52,371 nt of DNA from an uncultured Bacteroidales bacterium (GTDB lineage Bacteria; Bacteroidota; Bacteroidia; Bacteroidales; F082), in NCBI GenBank assembly GCA_905233445.1, contig CAJOEP010000016.1, positions 1 to 52,371 on the forward strand, written 5' to 3'. This document shows, in pieces, positions 41,023 through 50,142 of the stretch. A program made the translations under genes and the position numbers. Numbering within the stretch: position 1 is the first letter of the stretch; the number at the start of each line of letters is the position of its first letter. The notes under the pieces are model-generated. The model searched no databases, was not told where the DNA came from, and saw nothing but the letters and a program-made list of their open reading frames with translations.

Positions 41023-41098
41023 AATTTGAAAATTAAATAGTAAAAGATCGTTGTCATTGGCCGGCTAAATTATTTTATATACATAAAAAATATTTCCG

Positions 41099-41106
41099 TA
41101 TATTTG
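41099..41106 (+). promoter_or_regulatory. -7 box TATATTTG of purB
   Basis: TATATTTG lies 30 bases before the purB ATG at 41136 and matches TAnnTTTG. Confidence 0.6.
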
Positions 41107-41135
41107 CAAGTTTTAATTGACAAGGATTTTTTGAA

Positions 41136-42482
41136 ATGAACATATCGGAATTAACTGCTATTTCGCCTGTTGACGGCCGTTATCGCAAGAAAGTTGAGCG
41201 GCTCGACGAGTATTTCTCGGAATTTGGACTGATTCGCGCCAGAGTGATGGTGGAGGTGGAGTATTTTATCGCACTTTGCCAGCTGCCGTTGCCCCAATTG
41301 GCATCGTTTGAGCCGAAGTATTTCCGCAAGCTGAGAAATATTGTAAAAAACTTTAAAGTCGATGACGCTCTTGAGATTAAGGAAATTGAGAAGACCACCA
41401 ACCACGACGTCAAAGCAGTGGAATATTTCCTGAAACGCCGCTTCGACGCGATGAATCTGACTCAGTTTAAGGAGTTTATTCATTTCGGTCTGACCTCACA
41501 GGATATCAACAACAGCGCTGTGCCGTTTACCATGAAAGAGGCGAACCGAGAGCTCGTTGTTCCTGCTATTGAAAAGATTATCAATCGTTTACGTGAGCTT
41601 GCTGAAGAATGGCGCGACGTGCCGATGCTGGCACACACACACGGCCAGCCTGCAAGCCCGACACATCTCGGAAAAGAGATATATGTGTTTGTCGAACGCC
41701 TCGAAAATCAGCTGAATGAGCTGAAGAGATTGCCGTTTGAGAACAAATTCGGCGGCGCCACCGGCAATATGAATGCACATAAAGTGGCTTATCCGCAGTT
41801 CGACTGGAAAGAATTCGCTGCGAAATTCAGCAAGAAACTCGGACTGAAACGTCAGGAAACGACAACGCAGATTGAGCATTACGACACTATGGCAGAGTAT
41901 TTCGACGCCATCAAACGCATAAATACCATATTAATTGATTTATCGCGCGACATCTGGCTTTACATCTCGATGGATTACTTCAAACAGAAGATAAAAGCCG
42001 GTGAAGTGGGCTCATCGGCCATGCCGCACAAGGTGAATCCTATCGATTTCGAAAACGCTGAGGGTAACCTCGGAATGGCAAACGCGATTTTTGAGCATCT
42101 TAGCAGAAAACTGCCAATCAGCCGAATGCAGCGCGACCTTACCGACTCGACGGTGACACGTAACATCGGTGTGCCGCTGGCTCATACTTTGATTGCAACA
42201 AGCTCATTGTCAAAGGGTTTGGATAAACTGATTTTGAATGAGGCAAAGTTGCGCGCCGACTTGCAAAACAACTACGCTGTGGTGGCAGAGGCTATTCAGA
42301 CGATTCTCCGCCGCGAGCAGGTTGAAGGAGCCTACGAGCTCTTGAAAGGACTCACGCGCACCAACGAGAAGGTGACACGCGAGTCGATTGACGCATTTAT
42401 CGACCAACTGCCTGTCAGTGAAGCAGTTAAGAAGGAGATGCATGCCATCACGCCGGAAAACTACACCGGTTTTAATTACTAA
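41136..42482 (+). CDS. purB: Adenylosuccinate lyase
   Basis: The 448-residue enzyme of the fumarase/aspartase superfamily acts twice in purine synthesis (SAICAR to AICAR and adenylosuccinate to AMP). The signature GSSAMPHKVNPIDFENAEGN is the flexible catalytic Ser loop, and HFGLTSQDINNS, THGQPASPTHLGKE and GGATGNMNAH are the other active-site segments. The start at 41136 follows a promoter. The ABC exporter starts 2 bases after the stop. Confidence 0.96.
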   Translation: MNISELTAISPVDGRYRKKVERLDEYFSEFGLIRARVMVEVEYFIALCQLPLPQLASFEPKYFRKLRNIVKNFKVDDALEIKEIEKTTNHDVKAVEYFLKRRFDAMNLTQFKEFIHFGLTSQDINNSAVPFTMKEANRELVVPAIEKIINRLRELAEEWRDVPMLAHTHGQPASPTHLGKEIYVFVERLENQLNELKRLPFENKFGGATGNMNAHKVAYPQFDWKEFAAKFSKKLGLKRQETTTQIEHYDTMAEYFDAIKRINTILIDLSRDIWLYISMDYFKQKIKAGEVGSSAMPHKVNPIDFENAEGNLGMANAIFEHLSRKLPISRMQRDLTDSTVTRNIGVPLAHTLIATSSLSKGLDKLILNEAKLRADLQNNYAVVAEAIQTILRREQVEGAYELLKGLTRTNEKVTRESIDAFIDQLPVSEAVKKEMHAITPENYTGFNY

Positions 42483-42484
42483 AA

Positions 42485-44344
42485 ATGACAAAAATGGGTA
42501 AAAAAAGAAATTTTCGCAGGATAATGCATTACGTAAAGCCCTACTGGTTTAGCGTTTTGATGAACATAGTGTTCAATATTCTGGCAATAGTGTTTTCATT
42601 GTTCTCTTTCTCAATGATAGTGCCGTTTTTGAACCTCTTGTTCAATCCTGACAACCTTACCACTGTCAAGCCGGAATTCGCCCTCGACACCGACACTTTG
42701 CTGGCGATGCTCGACTATTATGTGAGCTATCTCATCACATGGAAAGGACAGGAAACGGCGTTGATTTTCATCTGTTTGCTGCTTGTTGTGGCCTTCTTCC
42801 TGCGAAATATCACCACCTATTTTGCTCTTTATTTCATGGTCGGGGCGCGTGCCGGAACAATCCAGGATTTGCGCAATGATTTGTACAAAAAAATCATGAT
42901 TTTGCCGCTTTCGTTCTACAGTAAGCACAAAAAAGGCGATATCATGGCACGAATCACCACCGATGTGCAGGAAATTGAGGTTTCGATTATCAGTTATCTC
43001 GACGTTTTCATCAAGTCGCCGCTGACCATTCTGGCATATTTCGCATATATGCTTGGTGTAAGCTGGCGTTTGACTTTGTTTGTGGTGCTTCTGCTCCCAA
43101 TCGGCGGTCTCATCATCGGCTGGATAGGCAAATCGCTCAAGAAAGACTCCCTCGACGGACAGAACCGTTTTGCGGGAATGCTCGCCACCATTGAGGAAAC
43201 CATCGGTGGACTTCGTATCATCAAGGCTTTCAATGCTATAGGCTACTCGAGCGAGAAATTCAACGAACAGAACGGTAAATACACTCGCGTAATCAAATTC
43301 GTGAACCGCAAGCGCGACCTCAGCTCCCCGATGAGCGAGTTCCTGTCGTCAATCATTATCTCCATCGTGATTTGGTTCGGCGCGACTTTGATTTTGGATG
43401 CCGCCAAGATTCCTGGAGCCGAGCCGAGCATCACTGCGGCGAATTTCATCGCTTACATCGTCGTCTTCTCGCAGATAATCTCGCCTGCTAAGTCGTTCTC
43501 GCAAGGTTTCTACAGTTTGCAGAAAGGTATGGCCTCAGCCGACCGTATCTTCGAAGTGCTTGACGCTGAAGAGGTTATCGTTGAAAAAGACAACGCACTC
43601 TCACTGCCAGATTTCAAAGACTCCATTATATACAATAATGTGAGTTTCCATTACAACGAAGTCAATGTGCTTAAAAATATCGATTTGACCATTCCGAAGG
43701 GTAAGATGATAGCGCTCGTTGGCGAAAGCGGCGGTGGAAAATCGACCTTGGTTGACCTGTTGCCTCGGTTCTATGACGTGAACGAAGGCTGCATCACCAT
43801 CGACGGCACCGACGTGCGCGATTTCAAGATTTGCGACGTGCGCGGCTTGATGGGCATCGTTTCGCAGGAAAGCATCTTGTTTAACGACACCGTATTTAAT
43901 AATATAGCATTCGGACTTGAGCACGCCACGCGCGAGGCTGTCATCGAGGCGGCAAAGATTGCCAACGCCCACGACTTCATCATGGAGATGGAGAACGGCT
44001 ACGACACGCTGATTGGCGATCGCGGAATGAACCTCTCGGGAGGACAGAGACAGCGTATCAGCATCGCCCGCGCAGTGCTGAAGAACCCTCCGATTTTGAT
44101 TTTGGACGAGGCCACTTCGTCGCTCGACACCGAGTCGGAACGCCTTGTGCAAGAGGCACTTGCGAAGGTTATGACAAACAGGACTTCGATTGTGATAGCA
44201 CACCGTCTGTCAACGATTCAGAACGCTGATGAGATTTTGGTTTTGGTCAAAGGACAGATTGTGGAGCGCGGCAAGCATGAGGAACTCATCGAAAAAGGCG
44301 GCGTTTACAAGCGGTTGACCGATTTGCAGTCGTTTAATAATTGA
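42485..44344 (+). CDS. ABC transporter, ATP-binding/permease (MsbA-like exporter)
   Basis: The 619-residue half transporter has six membrane segments (about 20-330) followed by an ATPase domain with GESGGGKSTLVD (Walker A), LSGGQRQRISIARAVL (signature) and ILILDEATSSLD (Walker B). Such homodimers export lipids, lipid A (MsbA) or drugs. Lipid A genes elsewhere in the window suggest lipid flipping is possible, but sequence alone cannot name the substrate. The gene begins 2 bases after purB and is likely cotranscribed with it. Confidence 0.9.
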   Translation: MTKMGKKRNFRRIMHYVKPYWFSVLMNIVFNILAIVFSLFSFSMIVPFLNLLFNPDNLTTVKPEFALDTDTLLAMLDYYVSYLITWKGQETALIFICLLLVVAFFLRNITTYFALYFMVGARAGTIQDLRNDLYKKIMILPLSFYSKHKKGDIMARITTDVQEIEVSIISYLDVFIKSPLTILAYFAYMLGVSWRLTLFVVLLLPIGGLIIGWIGKSLKKDSLDGQNRFAGMLATIEETIGGLRIIKAFNAIGYSSEKFNEQNGKYTRVIKFVNRKRDLSSPMSEFLSSIIISIVIWFGATLILDAAKIPGAEPSITAANFIAYIVVFSQIISPAKSFSQGFYSLQKGMASADRIFEVLDAEEVIVEKDNALSLPDFKDSIIYNNVSFHYNEVNVLKNIDLTIPKGKMIALVGESGGGKSTLVDLLPRFYDVNEGCITIDGTDVRDFKICDVRGLMGIVSQESILFNDTVFNNIAFGLEHATREAVIEAAKIANAHDFIMEMENGYDTLIGDRGMNLSGGQRQRISIARAVLKNPPILILDEATSSLDTESERLVQEALAKVMTNRTSIVIAHRLSTIQNADEILVLVKGQIVERGKHEELIEKGGVYKRLTDLQSFNN

Positions 44345-44363
44345 AATGAAAAGAATTATTAAC

Positions 44364-44437
44364 ATAATAGACATGAGACTATGAGACGTGAGACATGAGA
44401 CATTTTGTCACGTGTCCCGAAGTCCCGCGTCCCGCGT
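44364..44437. repeat. GAGAC-type short repeat with inverted arms
   Basis: GAGACTATGAGACGTGAGAC and ATGAGACA are 8-9-base units; after TTTTGTCACG the motif returns in the opposite sense as CGTGTCCCGAAGTCCCGCGT and CCCGCGTC. It lies between the ABC exporter and the DUF5606 gene. Confidence 0.7.
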
Positions 44438-44466
44438 CAAAAATTAAATTATAAGAAAAGAAAACT

Positions 44467-45018
44467 ATGGATTTAAGTAAAGTTGTTGCCATTTCTGGCA
44501 AACCGGGACTTTTCCTCGTCACTACAAACGGCGGCGGAAAACTTATTGTTGAGTCATTATTGGATGGAAAACGCATCCCTGCTTTCGCGAACGATAAAAT
44601 CAGCTCTTTGGAGGAAATCAGCATCTTCACGACAGGTGAGGACAAGCCTCTGAAGGAAGTTTTCATGAGTATTCATGAGAAAATCGGCGACAAACTCGAT
44701 TTCGACCCGAAGAAGGCATCGCCAGTCGAGTTGAGAGAGAAATTCTTGCTCGTGTTGCCTGACTACGACGAAGACGCTGTGTATCAGTCAGATATGAAGA
44801 AGGTGTTCCAGTGGTATCAGCTTCTCAACGACAAGGGAATCCTTGATTTCACTGTTGAGGAAAAGGCAGAAGAGACAACGGAAGAGGCTCCTACTGAGAA
44901 AAAAGAGGTGAAGAAAGCCCCTGCAAAGAAAGCGGCTCCTAAGGCAGCACCGAAGGAAAACGTGAAAGCAGCTGCCGCTCCGGCGACAAAGTCAACAAAG
45001 AAACCGAAAAAGGTGTAA
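44467..45018 (+). CDS. DUF5606 protein with Lys/Ala-rich tail
   Basis: The first 130 of 183 residues match the Bacteroidetes family DUF5606: VVAISGKPGLFLVTTNGGGK, LLDGKRIPAFANDKISSLEE and DYDEDAVYQSDMKKVFQWYQ. The C-terminal 50 residues are low-complexity, with Glu-rich then Lys/Ala/Pro (KKAPAKKAAPKAAPKENVK) sequence, like histone-like tails, suggesting nucleic-acid binding as an inference. Function is unknown. It has a repeat on each side (44364-44437 and 45020-45064). Confidence 0.85.
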   Translation: MDLSKVVAISGKPGLFLVTTNGGGKLIVESLLDGKRIPAFANDKISSLEEISIFTTGEDKPLKEVFMSIHEKIGDKLDFDPKKASPVELREKFLLVLPDYDEDAVYQSDMKKVFQWYQLLNDKGILDFTVEEKAEETTEEAPTEKKEVKKAPAKKAAPKAAPKENVKAAAAPATKSTKKPKKV

Positions 45019-45019
45019 T

Positions 45020-45064
45020 AGACATTAGTCGTTAGACCTTAGACTTTAGACTTTAGTCGTTTAG
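45020..45064. repeat. TTAGACTTTAGACC-type repeat, second copy
   Basis: GACATTAGTCGTTAGACCTT then AGACTTTAGACTTTAGTCG is the same unit family as 23941-24012. Here it fills the space between the DUF5606 gene and pyrK. Confidence 0.7.
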
Positions 45065-45068
45065 TAGC

Positions 45069-45821
45069 ATGAAACAAATTATTGATTTTCAAATAATCGA
45101 GAAACAATCATTTCAGCGTGCGGCGTTGTTGAAATTGAAATCATCAACGCCGTTGCCTGAAATCCGTGGCGGCCAGTTCGTGAACGTCCGTGTTGACGGT
45201 TGCGACAAGGCCTATCTGCGTCGTCCGATTTCAATTCATGACGTTGATTATCAGAAAAATACGATAGATTTGCTCATTCAGGAGAAGCACGAAGGCACAA
45301 AAACCCTGTGTGCATTGCCAGAAGGCGCCAAGGTGAATGTGGTTCTGCCATTAGGCAACGGTTTCACCATGCCTGAGAAGGACGATAACATATTATTAAT
45401 AGGTGGAGGAATCGGAATTGCGCCGTTGCTGTATTTTGCGAAGACGATTCGCGCCGGGGTGCATTTTTTGTTGGGTGGTCGCACGCAGTCCGACCTGATG
45501 CTCCTTGATCGTTTTCGTAATGAGGGTGACGTCTTCATCACAACTAACGACGGCTCGATGGGCGAGAAAGGTTTTGTGACCGACCATTCATTGTGGAATA
45601 CAATGAAAATCAATAAGATATACGCTTGCGGTCCGATGCCGATGATGAAGGCTGTGGCAAAGGTGGCACGTGAAAAAGGTATCTGGTGCGAGGTCTCTTT
45701 GGAAAATCAGATGGCATGTGGCATCGGTGCCTGTCTGTGCTGTGTGGAAAACACCAAAGAAGGTAATCTGTGCGTCTGTAAAGAAGGTCCGGTTTTTAAT
45801 ATTGAGAGGTTGCTATGGTAA
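45069..45821 (+). CDS. pyrK: Dihydroorotate dehydrogenase B, electron transfer subunit PyrK
   Basis: The 250-residue protein has an FAD/NAD ferredoxin reductase fold ([10 protein letters not shown] for [17 protein letters not shown] for NAD) and the C-terminal [2Fe-2S] cysteines in [20 protein letters not shown]. It passes electrons from PyrD to NAD. The gene overlaps pyrD by 7 bases, as usual for type 1B enzymes, in pyrimidine synthesis. Confidence 0.95.
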   Translation: MKQIIDFQIIEKQSFQRAALLKLKSSTPLPEIRGGQFVNVRVDGCDKAYLRRPISIHDVDYQKNTIDLLIQEKHEGTKTLCALPEGAKVNVVLPLGNGFTMPEKDDNILLIGGGIGIAPLLYFAKTIRAGVHFLLGGRTQSDLMLLDRFRNEGDVFITTNDGSMGEKGFVTDHSLWNTMKINKIYACGPMPMMKAVAKVAREKGIWCEVSLENQMACGIGACLCCVENTKEGNLCVCKEGPVFNIERLLW

Positions 45822-46729
45822 AGACAGAAATCAAACTCAAGGGTCTGACCCTCAAAAACCCCGTCATGACAGCGTCGGGGACGTTCGGATACGGCGAGGA
45901 ATACGCTGATTTTGTTGACCTTTCGGAACTTGGTGGCATCATCGTGAAAGGCACCACTTTGCATCACCGCGAGGGCAATCCTTATCCGAGGATGGCAGAA
46001 ACGCCGATGGGCATGCTCAACTGCGTCGGACTCCAAAACAAAGGTGTAGATTACTTTATTGAAACGATTTATCCAAGAATCAGACATTTTGAAACCAATG
46101 TGCTTGTCAATGTAAGTGGCTCAAACATAGACGATTACGTCACTGCTGCCGCAAAAATTGATGCACTGGAGGATATTCCTGCTATTGAACTTAACGTTTC
46201 GTGCCCCAACGTGAAGCAAGGAGGCATGGCGTTTGGTGTGACCTGTTCGGGCATCGAGCAGGTGGTGAAGGCCGTTCGTGAGGTCTATCACAAACACTTG
46301 ATGGTGAAACTTTCGCCGAATGTGACCAATATCGCTGAAATCGCGCTCGCTGCAGAAGCTGCCGGTGCCGATTCCGTCTCCTTAATTAATACATTGCTCG
46401 GAATGGCTATTGACTCCGAGACAAGAAAACCGATTCTCTCGATGGTAACAGGCGGATTGTCAGGCGCTTGCGTTAAACCCGTTGCCCTGCGCATGGTGTG
46501 GCAGGTTGCCAAAGCGGTTAAAATACCTGTAATTGGTTTAGGAGGAATCTCATCAGCAACTGACGCAATAGAATTCCTGCTAGCTGGTGCTTCAGCCATC
46601 CAAATTGGCACCGCTAATTTTATCGACCCTGCAATTTCCGGCAAAGTCGCAAAGGGCATTGTGGAGTATTGTGAGAGACAAGGGGTGAAAGATGTGAATG
46701 AGCTGATAGGGGGACTTGTTCTCAGTTAG
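45815..46729 (+). CDS. pyrD: Dihydroorotate dehydrogenase B, catalytic subunit PyrD
   Basis: The 304-residue FMN barrel oxidises dihydroorotate to orotate. Motifs: [44 protein letters not shown] (catalytic Cys), [39 protein letters not shown] and [20 protein letters not shown] segments. The pairing with pyrK makes it class 1B. Its stop is followed at once by the AGTTAGTCAGTT repeat. Confidence 0.95.
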   Translation: MVKTEIKLKGLTLKNPVMTASGTFGYGEEYADFVDLSELGGIIVKGTTLHHREGNPYPRMAETPMGMLNCVGLQNKGVDYFIETIYPRIRHFETNVLVNVSGSNIDDYVTAAAKIDALEDIPAIELNVSCPNVKQGGMAFGVTCSGIEQVVKAVREVYHKHLMVKLSPNVTNIAEIALAAEAAGADSVSLINTLLGMAIDSETRKPILSMVTGGLSGACVKPVALRMVWQVAKAVKIPVIGLGGISSATDAIEFLLAGASAIQIGTANFIDPAISGKVAKGIVEYCERQGVKDVNELIGGLVLS

Positions 46730-46776
46730 TCAGTTAACTTTTAACTGCTAACTGGTAATTGGTAACTGCCAACTAT
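46725..46776. repeat. AGTTAACT/CAGTTACCAATT repeat between pyrD and murB
   Basis: AGTTAGTCAGTTAACTTTTA, ACTGCTAACTGGTAATTGGT and AACTGCCAACT are tandem and inverted units of one motif. They cover the pyrD stop and, on the minus strand, code the last residues of murB (SYQLPVSS). The unit also occurs at 22627 and 30467. Confidence 0.7.
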
Positions 46777-47829
46777 ATTTACTTCCGGCTTAATCTCAAT
46801 TCCAAACTTGTTATAAACTGATTCCTGAATCTTCTTCATCAAATCGAGGATTTCCTGAGGTTTGCCGCCACCATAGTGCACCAGGACGAGCGCCTGCTTG
46901 TCCCAAACGCCGACGTGGTTTTCGCGATAGCCTTTCCAGCCGGCACGGTCAATGAGCCAGCCGGATGGAATTTTAATATTATTGGCATCAATAGGATATG
47001 ACGGCACGTCAGGGTATAATTCCTTGATTTCCTGATATTTGTCTATTGTCACAATCGCATTTTGGAAGAAACTGCCGACGCTGCCTACGATACCGACCTC
47101 GGGTAATTTCTCGGCACGGATGGCTTTCACAGTTGCTGCCACATTCTGTATCGTCGGATTTGTTATGCCGTTGTTCGCCAAATAATTGCGGATATTCCCA
47201 TAATCTAATTTCAACTCTGTTTTTTTCTTTAAAACGAAATCCACCGCAAAAATCAAATCTCTACTCTCTACTCCATACTTTTTACTCTTATTTACTCCAT
47301 ACTCTTTACTCTTAAAAATCGAATTCCTGTATGAAAACCGACACTCTTCATTGCTGAAAACCTTATTTTGTCCTGTGATTAAATCAATCGTATGAACCTG
47401 ATACACAGCGTCTTTCACCTCGGCACCATATGCCCCGATGTTCTGGACGGGCGCCGCTCCGACCTTACCTGGAATATCTGCCAGATTTTCCAAACCGTAA
47501 AGGTTTCTGGAAACGGTGTAATCGACAAAATCCTTCCAGACCTCACCGCAATAACAGCGAATCATCACGGTTTCATCGTTTTCATACAAAACCTCAATGC
47601 CTTTCAGATTCGGATAAACGACAAAACCATCGTAAAATTCATCGTAAAAAAGGATGTTGCTGCCACCGCTGAGGATTAATACGCGATTCATCGCACCTCT
47701 ACAGGCGATAAATTCAGGATTCTGTAACAATTCATGAATATCATCCATTGTTTTCAATTCCTGAAAATACCGCGCCCTGACATCAAAACCAAATGTGTTC
47801 AGCTCCCGCAATGAAAAATTTTTCTCCAT
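46741..47829 (-). CDS. murB: UDP-N-acetylmuramate dehydrogenase MurB, with in-frame repeat-coded insert
   Basis: The 362-residue flavoenzyme has LILSGGSNILFYDEF, DIPGKVGAAPVQNIGAYG, ECRFSYRNSIFK, IVGSVGSFFQNAI (catalytic Ser) and EIKPEVNIVG (catalytic Glu), a type I MurB. It reduces UDP-GlcNAc-enolpyruvate to UDP-MurNAc in peptidoglycan synthesis. About 16 residues after SYRNSIFK (SKEYGVNKSKKYGVESRD) are coded by a TACTCCATACT-type repeat (47259-47316), and the final SYQLPVSS is coded by the 46725-46776 repeat. The core motifs are intact, so the protein is probably active. It has its own promoter. Confidence 0.93.
   Translation of the reverse strand: MEKNFSLRELNTFGFDVRARYFQELKTMDDIHELLQNPEFIACRGAMNRVLILSGGSNILFYDEFYDGFVVYPNLKGIEVLYENDETVMIRCYCGEVWKDFVDYTVSRNLYGLENLADIPGKVGAAPVQNIGAYGAEVKDAVYQVHTIDLITGQNKVFSNEECRFSYRNSIFKSKEYGVNKSKKYGVESRDLIFAVDFVLKKKTELKLDYGNIRNYLANNGITNPTIQNVAATVKAIRAEKLPEVGIVGSVGSFFQNAIVTIDKYQEIKELYPDVPSYPIDANNIKIPSGWLIDRAGWKGYRENHVGVWDKQALVLVHYGGGKPQEILDLMKKIQESVYNKFGIEIKPEVNIVGSYQLPVSS
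47259..47316. repeat. TACTC(C)ATACT-type repeat inside murB
   Basis: On the plus strand CTACTCTCTACTCCATACTT, TTTACTCTTATTTACTCCAT and ACTCTTTACTCTT show a 7-9-base unit related to the TACTCTA run at 26757-26784. It is an intact multiple of three inside the gene, so murB stays in frame. Confidence 0.7.
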
Positions 47830-47845
47830 TTCCTGAAATTTTTTT

Positions 47846-47875
47846 CAAAAATAAAGAAAATTTGTCAAACGACAA
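47846..47875 (-). promoter_or_regulatory. Bacteroidetes promoter of murB
   Basis: On the minus strand a TTG (47875-47873), a 19-base spacer and TATTTTTG (47853-47846) make a full -33/-7 promoter, 16 bases before the murB ATG at 47829. Confidence 0.7.
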
Positions 47876-47912
47876 TAGAAAATCTGTAATTTTATAGCTT
47901 GAAAATTTTGAT

Positions 47913-49031
47913 GTGGTGAAACGTGTTATCGTCTCGGTAATCAACGACTTAGTGACCGACCAGCGTGTCAACAAGTCGTGCCTGACCCTCCAACAGGCGG
48001 GGTTTGAGGTGCTTCTTGTGGGCCGTCGCCAACGCAAATCGCCTCCGATGGATGAGCGTCCATATAAATCGCACCGCATGAAACTGCTGTTCGAAAAAGG
48101 CCCGCTGTTCTACGCCGAGTTTAATTTCCGACTATTCATATTTCTACTTTTTCATCGTTGTAACTGTCTGCTGTCCAATGATTTAGATACTCTTTTGCCT
48201 AATTTCTGGATTTCAAAGTTTAAACGTGTTCCGCTCATTTACGACAGCCATGAATATTTCACGGAAGTACCAGAATTGGTGAGTCGTCCGAAGGTTCAGC
48301 GGGTGTGGAAGCGCATTGAGGAATATGTCGTGCCGAAATTGCCTGAGATGATAACGGTATGCCAGTCGATTGCCGATCTTTTCCATGAGAAATACGGCGT
48401 AAAAGTGCATGTGATACGCAACATCCCGATGCGCAAAATGCTTCCAACACCGGCATCTCGCGAAGAGGTTGGTCTCGACCCGAATAAGCATATCCTTGTT
48501 TTGCAAGGCTCGGGAATCAACATCCACCGCGGCTCGGAAGAACTTGTCGATGCGATGCAATATCTCGGTGATTGTCAATTGGTTATAATTGGCGGGGGAG
48601 ATGTCCTGCCAATATTGAAAGAGAAAGTCGCGGCAAATCATTGGGGCGACCGAGTGAAGTTTTTCCCACGTATGCCTTACCAAAAAATGATGGCAATTAC
48701 GCAGCTCGCCGACCTCGGTTTCACGCTAGACAAGGACACGAATCTGAATTACCGCTTCAGTCTGCCCAACAAATTGTTCGATTATATCCAAGCAGGCGTA
48801 CCAATCATCGCTTCGCATCTGACGGAGATAGAACGTATCATAACTCATTATAACATAGGCGCTTTCATCGAAAATCACGAGCCTCGAACCATCGCCGACA
48901 CAATTAAAAATGCGTTGAATGACGAAAAGAAGTTGGCGGAATGGAAAAATAATCTTATCTTTGCAGCGCAGGAGCTATGTTGGGAAAATGAAGAAGAGGT
49001 TCTGCTGAAGATATATGAAAAATACGTCTGA
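47913..49031 (+). CDS. Glycosyltransferase family 4-type protein
   Basis: The 372-residue protein starts at a GTG (alternatively the next GTG at 47916) with VKRVIVSVINDLVTDQRVNK, a GT4-like N-terminal Rossmann start. LPNFWISKFKRVPLIYDSHEYF and a C-terminal part with QGSGINIHRGSEELVDAMQY, VKFFPRMPYQKMMAI and SLPNKLFDYIQAGVPIIASH (nucleotide-sugar site with family glutamate region) support retaining GT-B. It likely makes a glycan of LPS, capsule or glycoprotein. It overlaps the next glycosyltransferase by 17 bases. Confidence 0.83.
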   Translation: MVKRVIVSVINDLVTDQRVNKSCLTLQQAGFEVLLVGRRQRKSPPMDERPYKSHRMKLLFEKGPLFYAEFNFRLFIFLLFHRCNCLLSNDLDTLLPNFWISKFKRVPLIYDSHEYFTEVPELVSRPKVQRVWKRIEEYVVPKLPEMITVCQSIADLFHEKYGVKVHVIRNIPMRKMLPTPASREEVGLDPNKHILVLQGSGINIHRGSEELVDAMQYLGDCQLVIIGGGDVLPILKEKVAANHWGDRVKFFPRMPYQKMMAITQLADLGFTLDKDTNLNYRFSLPNKLFDYIQAGVPIIASHLTEIERIITHYNIGAFIENHEPRTIADTIKNALNDEKKLAEWKNNLIFAAQELCWENEEEVLLKIYEKYV

Positions 49032-50142
49032 TAATCATATACATATAGTCAGTTTCGACATTCCATGTCCCGTCAATTATGGCGGAGTCATCGACGTGTT
49101 TTTCAAACTAAAAGCACTCGTTGAGCGTGGATACAAGGTGCATTTTCATTGTTTCGAGTACGGCCGCGAGCATAGCGAGCGGCTTGAATCGCTGTGTTTT
49201 GAGACGCATTATTATAAAAGGAATATGTCGCTGAGAAATATGGTCAGTAATAAGCCTTTTATCGTAACTTCAAGAATATCAGAGAGATTGATTCAGGACT
49301 TGATGCGGGATGACTATCCGATTCTTCTCGAAGGTCTGCATTCTTGCGGCGTTTTGCTCGATCCTAGGATGCGCAACCGGAAGATTTTCGTCCGCACGCA
49401 TAACGTGGAGCACGATTACTACCAATATCTGGCTGAAACCGAGAAAAAACTGGGCAAAAAGCTGTTTTTGAAGATTGAAGCTCGAAAACTTCGCAACTTT
49501 GAGCCGATTTTGGCTAAAGCAACAGGAATTCTTGCCATTTCCAATAAAGATTACGAATATTTCAAGCAGTCATACGAAAATGTTTATCTGATTCCAGCAT
49601 ACGCAGGCTTCGACAAGGTTGATGTGCTGGAAGGACAGGGTGACTATGTGCTTTATCATGGAAATCTTGACATTTCCGAAAACTACCATGCCGCGGAGTT
49701 TCTTATAAAAGATGTGTTCCAAGGAACTGACATAAAACTGAAGATTGCCGGCATGAATCCTCCTGGTCACCTGTCTAAACTGATTGAAAATCAACCGAAT
49801 GTGGAGTTGATTGAAAACCCTGATGATGATACGTTGCAGGAACTTATACGCAATGCGCAAATCAATATTCTTGTTACGGCGCAATCCACTGGACTTAAGC
49901 TGAAATTGCTTAATGCATTGTTTAACGGACGTTACTGTGTGGTGAACGACAAGATGGTTGAGGGATTGGATATCAATGACTTATGTATGGTCGCCAACAC
50001 TGCTGACGAGATAAAAACCATTGTTTCAAACCTCATGACGAAGCCTTTCGTCGAGGAGCAGGTCGAGATTAGGAGGAGCAGGATGGCTGCGTTTTACAAT
50101 TCTTCACGCACCACCGACAAACTTGTTGAATTACTTGGTTGA
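49015..50142 (+). CDS. Glycosyltransferase (GT-B type), second of a pair
   Basis: The 375-residue protein starts inside the end of the previous gene. It has HIVSFDIPCPVNYGGVIDVF, VRTHNVEHDYYQYLAETEKK and the C-terminal ILVTAQSTGLKLKLLNALFN, NDKMVEGL region expected of a GT-B glycosyltransferase. Its relation to the first one is as a likely successive step in a short glycan path; sugar and acceptor are unknown. It is convergent with the FtsE-like gene, overlapping its end by 12 bases. Confidence 0.8.
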   Translation: MKNTSDNHIHIVSFDIPCPVNYGGVIDVFFKLKALVERGYKVHFHCFEYGREHSERLESLCFETHYYKRNMSLRNMVSNKPFIVTSRISERLIQDLMRDDYPILLEGLHSCGVLLDPRMRNRKIFVRTHNVEHDYYQYLAETEKKLGKKLFLKIEARKLRNFEPILAKATGILAISNKDYEYFKQSYENVYLIPAYAGFDKVDVLEGQGDYVLYHGNLDISENYHAAEFLIKDVFQGTDIKLKIAGMNPPGHLSKLIENQPNVELIENPDDDTLQELIRNAQINILVTAQSTGLKLKLLNALFNGRYCVVNDKMVEGLDINDLCMVANTADEIKTIVSNLMTKPFVEEQVEIRRSRMAAFYNSSRTTDKLVELLG

